Of a stretch of 5,156 nucleotides of DNA, positions 1-5,156 are shown in pieces. The stretch covers positions 5,365 through 10,520 of the forward strand of contig DDYJ01000087.1 in assembly GCA_002347905.1 (NCBI GenBank). The letters run 5' to 3'. The position numbers and the translations under genes were made by a program. Positions within the stretch are counted from its first letter, which is position 1. Each line of letters opens with the position of its first letter. Source of the DNA: Comamonadaceae bacterium UBA2237 (GTDB lineage Bacteria > Pseudomonadota > Gammaproteobacteria > Burkholderiales > Burkholderiaceae_C). The notes under the pieces were generated by a model. The model was not told the DNA's origin and ran no database searches. It worked only from the letters and a program-made list of their open reading frames with translations.

Positions 1-446
1 CCTGCAGGAAGTGGCTCTCCAGTTACCCATGCTTGCAATTCCATCACTTGTTGTGGAAAGTTGTCGCTTGCATAGCGGTCGGGGTTAAGCAGTTGCGCAG
101 TGCGTCCGTCACTTCCTGGCGCGCGACCAACACCAAGGTCGATACGGCCGGGTGCCAATGCATCCAGCACACGAAATTGCTCCGCTACTTTTAAAGGCGC
201 ATAGTGCGGAAGCATCACGCCCGCGCTGCCCAAACGAATGCGTTTAGTTTGCGCAGCAATGGCTGCCATCAAAACTTCAGGGGCTGTTCCAACAATGCTA
301 GGGTGGCTATGGTGTTCACTCACCCAAAAACGTTTGTAACCCCATGTTTCGCATTTAGTTGCAAGCGCAAGGGTTTGACGGATGGTGGCGTCTTGATGGC
401 GCCCAGCGCCAGCTGCGGATTGGTCAAGAACAGAAAGTGTTAACAC
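1..446 (-). CDS. LLM-class flavin-dependent monooxygenase (MsnO8/YhbW-like), N-terminal part, cut by window edge
   Basis: This is the first 148 codons of a luciferase-like, probably FMN-dependent oxidoreductase; the 3' end lies beyond base 1. The translation opens MLTLSVLDQS, typical of the MsnO8-type branch. It continues with WVSEHHSHPSIVGTAPEVL (residues 41-59), RLGSAGVMLPHYAPLKVAEQ (71-90) and ALAPGRIDLGVGRAPGSDG (96-114), all hallmarks of the flavin-binding TIM barrel of bacterial luciferase relatives. Full-length members are about 330-350 residues, so less than half is present. The start is GTG at 446-444: an in-frame TAA lies four codons upstream (458-456) with no other start codon between, and the resulting N-terminus fits the family. 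No clear Shine-Dalgarno sequence is seen. The gene follows the acyl-CoA ligase on the same strand after 134 bp. The family assignment is firm; the substrate is unknown. Confidence 0.88.
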   Translation of the reverse strand, partial: MLTLSVLDQSAAGAGRHQDATIRQTLALATKCETWGYKRFWVSEHHSHPSIVGTAPEVLMAAIAAQTKRIRLGSAGVMLPHYAPLKVAEQFRVLDALAPGRIDLGVGRAPGSDGRTAQLLNPDRYASDNFPQQVMELQAWVTGEPLPA

Positions 447-471
447 GCGTCTAGCTTAACTGCATTACAAA

Positions 472-487
472 TCACACACTGTCACAC
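472..487. repeat. Short direct repeat upstream of the monooxygenase
   Basis: TCACAC occurs at 472-477 and again at 482-487 on the plus strand, exactly 10 bp apart, 26-41 bp upstream of the GTG start. Spacing of about one helical turn is compatible with a protein-binding site or untranslated-leader element, but the copies are only six bases and may be chance. It is not a CRP-type inverted site, because both copies point the same way. Confidence 0.2.
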
Positions 488-546
488 GGGTAACCATCGC
501 ATTGAAGTTTGATTTTGTAAATCTGCAGTGGGCGTTTATAGAAAAA

Positions 547-574
547 CTTATGGAGAGGCGCTAACTGTTGTAAA
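547..574 (-). promoter_or_regulatory. Weak candidate promoter for the monooxygenase
   Basis: On the minus strand, TTTACA (574-569, five of six matches to the sigma70 -35 box) is followed after 16 bp by CATAAG (552-547, four of six matches to the -10 box). A second, better -10-like hexamer, TATAAA (540-535), lies just downstream but has no good -35 partner. Either could give the monooxygenase its own transcript within the gap after the ligase. The proposed -35 box sits inside the inverted repeat at 566-579. This is a by-eye call only. Confidence 0.25.
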
Positions 575-579
575 CAACA
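566..579. repeat. Perfect 6-bp-arm inverted repeat just past the ligase stop codon
   Basis: The sequence TGTTGT-AA-ACAACA is a perfect dyad with a 2-bp centre, lying one base beyond the TAA stop of the acyl-CoA ligase. The AT-rich arms and tiny spacer would make a poor RNA hairpin, and no U-run follows, so a terminator is unlikely. A compact dyad over a putative -35 box is more like an operator for a dimeric repressor, perhaps controlling the downstream monooxygenase. That role is an inference. Confidence 0.35.
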
Positions 580-580
580 T

Positions 581-2299
581 TTAAGCTTCTGCCCCAGCAG
601 ACTCCGTCTTCGCCGAGGACTCTGCCTCTTGCAAGGCACGCCACATGACCTTGCCGCTTCCGCTCTTGGGCAGTGCATCCACAAATTGCACCTGTGTGGG
701 TGCTTTATAGACCGCCATATTTTCGCGGCACCAGTCGATGATGTCTTGGGCACTCAATTGGCCTTTGTGCGATGCACGCAAAACCACGACTGCTTTGACT
801 GTTTCACCGCGGTAAGCATCGCGGGTGGAAATAACGCAAGCTTCTTGAATAGCCGGATGCTTAAACATCAGGGCTTCTACTTCTGCAGGCCACACTTTGA
901 AACCTGAGGCATTGATCATGCGTTTGAGTCGATCGGTGATGAAAAAATAACCGTCTTCATCGACCCGGCCTAAATCACCAGATCGGAAAAAACGCTTGCC
1001 ATCGATGTCGAAAAATGCAGCTTCGGTCGCTTCTGGACGTTTCCAATAGCCATTGAATATTTGCGGGCCATGCATAACGATCTCACCTGACTGGCCTGGA
1101 GGCACTTCTTGCAAAGTCTCCGGATCAATAATCCGTGCATCCACACTCATAAACGGAATACCCAAGCACTGTTGCTTCGGGTTATCTGGAGGGTTATTGT
1201 GCGAGGGTGCGGCTGTTTCTGTTAAGCCATAGCCCTCTGAGTAGCTCAAGCCATAGAGGTCGAGCAAACGTTGCGCAACAGCTTGCGGCATAGCAGCTCC
1301 ACCGCCACCAATATGCACCAAGCTCTTTAGGTTGAACTTATCGAAATTAGGACTACCCAATAAGTCAATCACCATGGTGGGAATATTAGTCCAATGGGTG
1401 ATTTGCCATTTGGAGATCAAGCGCCCGGCCAACTCTCGCTCCCAGCGCGGCATCAAGACCAAAGTTGCTCCCATGTAAATACCCGAATGCATCACGCTTG
1501 TCATACCAGTGATGTGAAACATGGGAACAACCAACAGGCCTACGTTTTCGTGGGTGCCATTTCCCCAATAGGCAGAGGCCATCGCGTTGTGCATGATGCT
1601 GCGGTGGGGATGCATACACCCTTTGGGCAAACCTGTGGTGCCGCTGGTGTAGGGCAATACCGCCAGGTCTTCAATCCCCACGGTGAGGGGGCCGAGTTCA
1701 AAGTGGTTTGCTAGTGCGTGCGGCCAATTAAGTACTTCACCGCCCTGCAACTGGGGCATTGCATGTTGTGTAAAAAGCCAACTGTGCCAAGCCGCAGGCG
1801 GCGCGTCATCGCCTTTTACATCTGCATCGAATGCATCTGTGAAATGAGTGACCACCATATGTTTGAGCCCAAGCCCTTCGGGCAATTCATTACTGGCTTT
1901 GGCTAAATCTGGCGCCAAGTCTGCCGTAGTGATCGCAACGCGCGCATCTGGGTCGGTGATGTAGTGCTTGAGCTCTTCCGCGCGGTTCATTGGATTGACA
2001 GGAACGACCACGGCATTGGCGCGCAAGATCGCAAAATGTGCAATCACCAACTGCGGGCAGTTTTGCATATTCAAAATAACCCGATCGCCCTTTTTCACGC
2101 CTACGCTTTGCAAATACGCTGCTAGTCGCTCAGCTTGCGTGCGTAAATCAGCGTACGTCAGACGCGTGCCCAAAAAAACCAATGCGTCTTTGTTAGGAAA
2201 ACGGCGTGCGCTGATGTCTAAGTTGTCCCATAACGTAGTCTCAGGCAAGGATAGCGAATGGGGCAATCTAGCGGGCCAAAATGAGTAATGCGGTTTCAT
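581..2299 (-). CDS. Long-chain fatty acid--CoA ligase (AMP-binding, FadD-like)
   Basis: This complete 572-residue member of the adenylate-forming ANL superfamily would activate a fatty or related carboxylic acid with ATP and join it to CoA, feeding beta-oxidation or lipid synthesis in the cytoplasm. All core motifs are visible: the phosphate-binding loop YTSGTTGLPKG (217-227), YGLTE (357-361), the ribose-binding Asp in FFRSGDLG (D442), the hinge region DRLKRMINASGFKVWPAEVE (456-475) and the catalytic lysine in PKSGSGK (K550). Length is close to E. coli FadD (561). A short Ala/Glu-rich tail follows K550. The start is ATG at 2299-2297; no good Shine-Dalgarno sequence precedes it. The gene lies 63 bp after the response regulator on the same strand and may be co-transcribed with it. 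The sequence does not settle whether the substrate is long-chain, medium-chain or aromatic, so no gene symbol is given. Confidence 0.92.
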   Translation of the reverse strand: MKPHYSFWPARLPHSLSLPETTLWDNLDISARRFPNKDALVFLGTRLTYADLRTQAERLAAYLQSVGVKKGDRVILNMQNCPQLVIAHFAILRANAVVVPVNPMNRAEELKHYITDPDARVAITTADLAPDLAKASNELPEGLGLKHMVVTHFTDAFDADVKGDDAPPAAWHSWLFTQHAMPQLQGGEVLNWPHALANHFELGPLTVGIEDLAVLPYTSGTTGLPKGCMHPHRSIMHNAMASAYWGNGTHENVGLLVVPMFHITGMTSVMHSGIYMGATLVLMPRWERELAGRLISKWQITHWTNIPTMVIDLLGSPNFDKFNLKSLVHIGGGGAAMPQAVAQRLLDLYGLSYSEGYGLTETAAPSHNNPPDNPKQQCLGIPFMSVDARIIDPETLQEVPPGQSGEIVMHGPQIFNGYWKRPEATEAAFFDIDGKRFFRSGDLGRVDEDGYFFITDRLKRMINASGFKVWPAEVEALMFKHPAIQEACVISTRDAYRGETVKAVVVLRASHKGQLSAQDIIDWCRENMAVYKAPTQVQFVDALPKSGSGKVMWRALQEAESSAKTESAGAEA

Positions 2300-2362
2300 A
2301 GGAGCAAGGTTAACGGGCGAAGAGCCTTTTGCCCATTCGGGAAGCCCCTATCGGTATTTATG

Positions 2363-3007
2363 TCAGGTAGCTTGCCCGCCTTTTTGCGTTTGAAGGCGTT
2401 GGTTGATTTGACGCACCGAAACTAGCGCCCCCAGATATCCTCGCAACCACTCGAGATCTATGGGTTTATGTAACAACTGCACCGTTTCGGGTAAACCACC
2501 TTTCGCCTTGATCTGCTGTGGGCTGAGGCCCGTCATAGCTACAACCGCCATGCTTTTAAAAGTGGTGTGTTCGTTAAGGGTTTTGATAAAGTCAAACCCG
2601 TTGACGCGGGGCATCACCAAATCGGTCAACAAAACTTGCGGATACAGGCTAGGCATATCCAACAAGGCTTCGATGGCGGAGGCGTACATCATGATGTCCA
2701 ATGGCAAGTCCCAACGATCAAAGTTCATTTTGAGCATCAATCGCGTAGCCTCATCGTCTTCGACCACCACCACTCTTAAGCGGTCTTCACAAGATATCAG
2801 TGAATTGGCGTGTAGATTGTGGCGTTGCTGGTACTCTTGGATAGATTTCAGAGAGATGCGGCGATGTCCGCCATTCGTCTTCCACCCCCTCAACTCGTTG
2901 CGCTCCACCAACCCTTGAACAGTGCCGATAGATACTCCAAGTACTTTTGAGGCGTAACTGGTCCCACAAAAACTTTCATAACCGCCTGAACCTATAACAA
3001 AACCCAT
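2363..3007 (-). CDS. Response regulator with N-terminal helix-turn-helix and C-terminal receiver domain
   Basis: The product is 214 residues from the ATG. Residues 16-59 form an excisionase/MerR-like helix-turn-helix: TSYASKVLGVSIGTVQGLVE, then the wing motif NGGHRRIS, then SIQEYQ. Residues 78-191 are a CheY-like receiver with every key residue present: acidic pocket E83-D84-D85, phospho-acceptor D129 in LLTDLVMP, T159 in AMTG and K181 in HKPID. It should therefore be phosphorylated by a histidine kinase and bind DNA, but the order (DNA-binding first, receiver last) is the reverse of OmpR or NarL regulators. A short basic, Gln-rich tail ends the protein. A TTG directly precedes the ATG; the ATG is preferred because AGGGGA sits five bases upstream of it and only two from the TTG. 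No kinase gene is nearby. The domain calls are firm; target genes are unknown. Confidence 0.88.
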   Translation of the reverse strand: MGFVIGSGGYESFCGTSYASKVLGVSIGTVQGLVERNELRGWKTNGGHRRISLKSIQEYQQRHNLHANSLISCEDRLRVVVVEDDEATRLMLKMNFDRWDLPLDIMMYASAIEALLDMPSLYPQVLLTDLVMPRVNGFDFIKTLNEHTTFKSMAVVAMTGLSPQQIKAKGGLPETVQLLHKPIDLEWLRGYLGALVSVRQINQRLQTQKGGQAT

Positions 3008-3025
3008 CAAAATCCCCTAAAAATA

Positions 3026-3041
3026 CAAATTAACAAATTAA
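3026..3041. repeat. Tandem 8-bp direct repeat CAAATTAA x2
   Basis: CAAATTAA occurs twice back to back (3026-3033 and 3034-3041) in the divergent spacer. It lies 19 bp upstream of the response regulator ATG and 33 bp upstream of the peptidase ATG, so a bound protein could affect both genes. It may be a binding site for the neighbouring helix-turn-helix regulator. Chance recurrence in AT-rich DNA is the main alternative. Confidence 0.4.
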
Positions 3042-3057
3042 TTCATTATTATTCATT
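3041..3057. repeat. Direct repeat ATTCATT with 10-bp periodicity
   Basis: ATTCATT is present at 3041-3047 and 3051-3057, start to start 10 bp, directly following the CAAATTAA pair. Copies one helical turn apart lie on the same face of DNA, as in many direct-repeat operators for response regulators. The low sequence complexity weakens the case. Confidence 0.3.
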
Positions 3058-3073
3058 TTAATTATTAAAAGTG

Positions 3074-4090
3074 ATGAAAGCAATACATAACAATTCTTTA
3101 ACCTCATTGACAGGCATCTTGGTTGGGCATTACACCGATGACAGGCGGCCCACCGGATGCACCGTGGTGCTTTGCCCCAAGGGCGCTGTGGCTGGCGTAG
3201 ATGTCCGCGGCGCGGCACCTGGAACACGCGAAACAGACGCTTTGTCACCCTCCAACACCGTGCAAGAGGTACATGGTGTTGTTTTGACCGGCGGCAGTGC
3301 TTATGGCTTGGATGCAGCGGGAGGCGTCATGCGCTGGCTTGAAGAGCGCGGACACGGCTTGCAAGTTGGCCCCGCCATCGTGCCCATCGTGCCCGCGGCG
3401 GTCATCTTTGATTTGTGGGTGGACGACTTCTCTAACGGACAGATTAAAAACGGGACAAGTCCGCGGATTCGCCCTGATGCGCAGGCCGGCTATCTTGCTT
3501 GCGAAGCCGCCAGTAATGAGCCTGTGGCCCAAGGCAATGTGGGCGCTGGCGCTGGTGCCACGGTGGGCAAGCTCAATGGCCCTGCATGCGCCATGAAAGG
3601 CGGCGTTGGAAGCGCCAGCCTGTGCGTCAACGGCGTGACCGTCGCCGCTCTAGTTGTTTGCAACGCGTTGGGCGACGTCATTGATCCGCAAACTGGGCAA
3701 TTGTTGGCAGGCGCACGCATCTCGGGCGATAGCCGTCAACTATTAGACGTGCGCCAAGCACAACTCAATGGGCATGGGGTTACCAATCCCATAGGAGGCA
3801 GCAACACCACCATTGGCATAGTGGCAACAGACGCAGTGCTCACGAAACCCCAAGCGCACCGTCTGGCGCAAGTCGCGCACGATGGTTTGGCGCGCAGCAT
3901 ACGTCCCGTTCACACCCCGATGGATGGCGACACCTTGTTTGCCTTAGGCACAAGCACAAGTGGACAAACCGCTGACATGATGCTTCTGAGCACACTGGCC
4001 GCAGAAGTCACCGCCATGGCGGTAGTCAATGCTGTGAGCGCTGCCAAAGATTTGCGCTTTGGCCAAGGATGGTGGCCGGCCATGGGCTAG
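3074..4090 (+). CDS. P1 family peptidase (MEROPS S58, DmpA/NylC-like N-terminal nucleophile hydrolase)
   Basis: This 338-residue protein belongs to the self-processing DmpA/BapA/NylC family, aminopeptidases or amide hydrolases made as a precursor that cuts itself into alpha and beta chains. The expected cut is between N244 and T245 in GGSNTTIGIV (T245 codon at 3806-3808), freeing Thr as N-terminal nucleophile. Residues K166 (TVGKLNG), N197 (VVCNALGD), D284 and D286 (MDGDTLF) correspond in context and near-identical spacing to the catalytic set of the nylon-oligomer hydrolase NylC as I recall it (K189, N219, T267, D306, D308). Other family blocks are GCTVVLCPKGAVAGVDVRG near the N-terminus and VLTGGSAYGLDAAGGV (70-85). 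No signal peptide is seen, so it is probably cytoplasmic. The ATG at 3074 is preferred over the adjoining GTG at 3071; neither has a clear ribosome-binding site. The family is sure; the substrate, a peptide or other amide, is not. Confidence 0.9.
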   Translation: MKAIHNNSLTSLTGILVGHYTDDRRPTGCTVVLCPKGAVAGVDVRGAAPGTRETDALSPSNTVQEVHGVVLTGGSAYGLDAAGGVMRWLEERGHGLQVGPAIVPIVPAAVIFDLWVDDFSNGQIKNGTSPRIRPDAQAGYLACEAASNEPVAQGNVGAGAGATVGKLNGPACAMKGGVGSASLCVNGVTVAALVVCNALGDVIDPQTGQLLAGARISGDSRQLLDVRQAQLNGHGVTNPIGGSNTTIGIVATDAVLTKPQAHRLAQVAHDGLARSIRPVHTPMDGDTLFALGTSTSGQTADMMLLSTLAAEVTAMAVVNAVSAAKDLRFGQGWWPAMG

Positions 4091-4097
4091 ATGCAAG

Positions 4098-4120
4098 GGC
4101 CGTGTTTTGTAAAACCGGCC
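4098..4120. terminator. Hairpin in convergent gap, possible bidirectional terminator
   Basis: GGCCG (4098-4102) pairs with CGGCC (4116-4120), and inside it GTTT (4104-4107) pairs with AAAC (4112-4115) around a TGTA loop, leaving one bulged T at 4103. It begins 8 bases after the peptidase stop and ends 22 bases before the ettA stop, where a shared terminator would be expected. Neither strand carries a U-run after the stem, so it is not a classical intrinsic terminator; it could still end or protect both mRNA 3' ends. Confidence 0.4.
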
Positions 4121-4142
4121 AAGCAGCAACTGGCAAGCAGAA

Positions 4143-5156
4143 TTACTTAAGCGCCTTAAAGCGCGTGCGCTTAGGCTTTGCGCCCTCTTCACCCAAACGC
4201 TTTTTCTTGTCGACTTCGTACTCTTGGTAGTTGCCGTCAAAGAACGTCCACTGCGAATCGCCTTCGCAAGCCAAGATGTGCGTGGCAATGCGGTCTAAGA
4301 ACCAGCGGTCATGGCTGATCACCATGATGCTGCCGGCAAACTCCAATAGCGCGTCTTCCAAAGCGCGCAAGGTTTCTACGTCCAAGTCGTTGGAGGGCTC
4401 GTCTAGTAGCAACACGTTGCCCCCAGCGATCAGCGTTTTGGCCAAATGCAATCGTCCACGTTCGCCACCCGAGAGGGTGCCAACGCGTTTTTGTTGGTCG
4501 CCGCCGTTGAAGTTGAAACGACCGCAATACGCGCGACTCGCCATCTCAAACTTGCCAACAGTCAAGATATCGAGACCGCCTGAGATGTCTTCCCACACGG
4601 TTTTGTCGTTGGCCAAGTCATCGCGCGACTGGTCGACAAATGCCATTTGGACGGTCTGGCCGATCTTGACTTCGCCGCTGTCTGGTTGTTGCTGTCCTGC
4701 GATCATGCGAAACAGCGTCGACTTACCGGCGCCGTTCGGACCAATGATGCCGACGATCGCACCTGGGGGCACTTTGAAGCTCAGGTTGTCGATCAACACC
4801 CGGTTGCCAAAAGACTTGGTGACGTTGACAAACTCGATCACCTCTTGGCCTAAACGCTCTGCCACTGGGATAAAAATCTCTTGCGTCTCGTTGCGTTTTT
4901 GGTAATCGAAATCGGACAATTCTTCGAAGCGGGCGATACGCGCCTTGCTTTTGGCTTGTCTGCCTTTGGGGTTTTGACGGACCCAGTCCAGCTCTTTCTT
5001 CAAGGCTTTGGCGCGGGCTTCTTCACCTTTTTGCTCTTTCTCTAGGCGGTCTTGCTTTTGCTCCAACCACGTGCTGTAGTTGCCCTTCCATGGAATGCCG
5101 TGGCCGCGGTCGAGTTCCAAAATCCATTCGGCGGCGTTGTCCAAGAAATAGCGGTC
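4143..5156 (-). CDS. ettA: Energy-dependent translational throttle protein EttA (ABC-F), C-terminal 337 residues, cut by window edge
   Basis: EttA binds the ribosomal E site and gates the first elongation steps according to the ATP/ADP ratio; it is cytoplasmic, not a transporter. The fragment opens with DRYFLDN, the end of the first ABC domain just after its switch histidine. Next comes the charged helical linker with ELDWVRQNPKGRQAKSKARI (residues 55-74 of the fragment), the tRNA-interaction segment typical of EttA. The second ABC domain follows: Walker A GPNGAGKST (139-147), signature LSGGERGRLHLAK (228-240), Walker B LLLDEPSNDLD (249-259) with catalytic E253, and switch histidine H282 in ISHDRWFLD. 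The basic C-terminal tail PKRTRFKALK is normal. E. coli EttA has 555 residues, so about 215-220 N-terminal residues lie past the right edge. The frame is open to base 5156; the TTG at 5144-5142 is an internal leucine codon. The gene is convergent with the peptidase gene. Confidence 0.96.
   Translation of the reverse strand, partial: DRYFLDNAAEWILELDRGHGIPWKGNYSTWLEQKQDRLEKEQKGEEARAKALKKELDWVRQNPKGRQAKSKARIARFEELSDFDYQKRNETQEIFIPVAERLGQEVIEFVNVTKSFGNRVLIDNLSFKVPPGAIVGIIGPNGAGKSTLFRMIAGQQQPDSGEVKIGQTVQMAFVDQSRDDLANDKTVWEDISGGLDILTVGKFEMASRAYCGRFNFNGGDQQKRVGTLSGGERGRLHLAKTLIAGGNVLLLDEPSNDLDVETLRALEDALLEFAGSIMVISHDRWFLDRIATHILACEGDSQWTFFDGNYQEYEVDKKKRLGEEGAKPKRTRFKALK

Larger units (their letters stand above)
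3008..3073. promoter_or_regulatory. AT-rich divergent promoter region between response regulator and peptidase genes
   Basis: This 66-bp spacer between two divergent genes must hold the 5' signals of both unless they lie within coding sequence. It is almost wholly A and T, unlike its surroundings. The regulator's ribosome-binding site (minus strand AGGGGA) lies at 3018-3013. A -10-like TATTAT at 3047-3052 could serve the peptidase gene, but there is no convincing -35 at the right distance. The peptidase start has no evident Shine-Dalgarno sequence. Direct repeats listed separately fill much of the centre. Confidence 0.45.

Noticed and set aside
1..8. Palindrome CCTGCAGG at the very start of the window
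   Set aside because: This is an eight-base restriction-type palindrome inside the monooxygenase coding frame. It is most simply chance or the place where the window was cut, with nothing around it to suggest function.
472..487. CRP-like TGTGA/TCACA site upstream of the monooxygenase
   Set aside because: The TCACAC copies are direct, not inverted, so they do not form a CRP dyad. They are kept only as a low-confidence direct repeat.
2315..2334. Possible hairpin (GGGC...GCCC) between the response regulator and the ligase
   Set aside because: It has only four outer pairs, an internal loop and no U-run, so it is too weak to call a terminator. It also does not rule out co-transcription of the two genes.
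2460..2918. Open frame of about 150 codons on the plus strand opposite the response regulator
   Set aside because: It lies wholly within the regulator gene on the other strand, has no recognisable motif, and the regulator frame carries complete conserved domains.
4231..4905. Long open frame on the plus strand opposite ettA
   Set aside because: It is the antisense shadow of a highly conserved ABC-F coding sequence. Its translation is Ser/Pro/Arg-rich with no recognisable domain, and it has no promoter or ribosome-binding site.
4143..5156. Reading the ABC protein as an ABC transporter ATPase
   Set aside because: The linker between ABC domains, the LSGGERGRLHLAK signature and the lack of any membrane partner fit the ABC-F translation factor EttA, not a transporter subunit.
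1..5156. A hidden defence, mobile or biosynthetic system
   Set aside because: I looked on both strands for transposases, integrases, toxin-antitoxin pairs, CRISPR repeats, tRNA genes and restriction enzymes and saw none. The genes are metabolic, regulatory or translational.

Overview
The window looks like ordinary chromosomal DNA of a betaproteobacterium, probably Burkholderiales and most likely Comamonadaceae-like. This placement rests on the general character of the EttA, acyl-CoA ligase and P1-peptidase proteins, with no rRNA or other marker present, so it is an inference. Coding density is high. There are no tRNA or rRNA genes, insertion sequences, CRISPR arrays, phage genes or other mobile elements.

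Layout. Bases 1-446 (minus) hold the N-terminal 148 residues of a luciferase-like flavin monooxygenase that starts with GTG and runs off the left edge. Bases 447-580 are a short intergenic stretch with a perfect inverted repeat and a weak candidate promoter. Bases 581-2299 (minus) encode a complete long-chain acyl-CoA ligase. Bases 2363-3007 (minus) encode a response regulator with reversed domain order: an excisionase/MerR-like helix-turn-helix at the N-terminus and the receiver domain at the C-terminus. Bases 3008-3073 are a very AT-rich divergent intergenic region with direct repeats. Bases 3074-4090 (plus) encode a P1/S58-family self-cleaving N-terminal nucleophile hydrolase with a NylC-like active site. 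A hairpin lies in the short convergent gap, and bases 4143-5156 (minus) hold the C-terminal part of EttA, an ABC-F translation factor, running off the right edge.

How the genes relate. The response regulator, ligase and monooxygenase are consecutive on the minus strand with gaps of 63 and 134 bp, so the first two could share a transcript. The regulator is divergent from the peptidase, which makes their shared spacer the natural place for autoregulation or control of the peptidase. No sensor kinase is visible, and the sequence does not show a common pathway. EttA is a housekeeping gene that meets the peptidase gene tail to tail. I found no clear undescribed multi-gene system. The items most worth following are the reversed-order response regulator with its repeat-rich spacer, and the unknown substrate of the NylC-like hydrolase.
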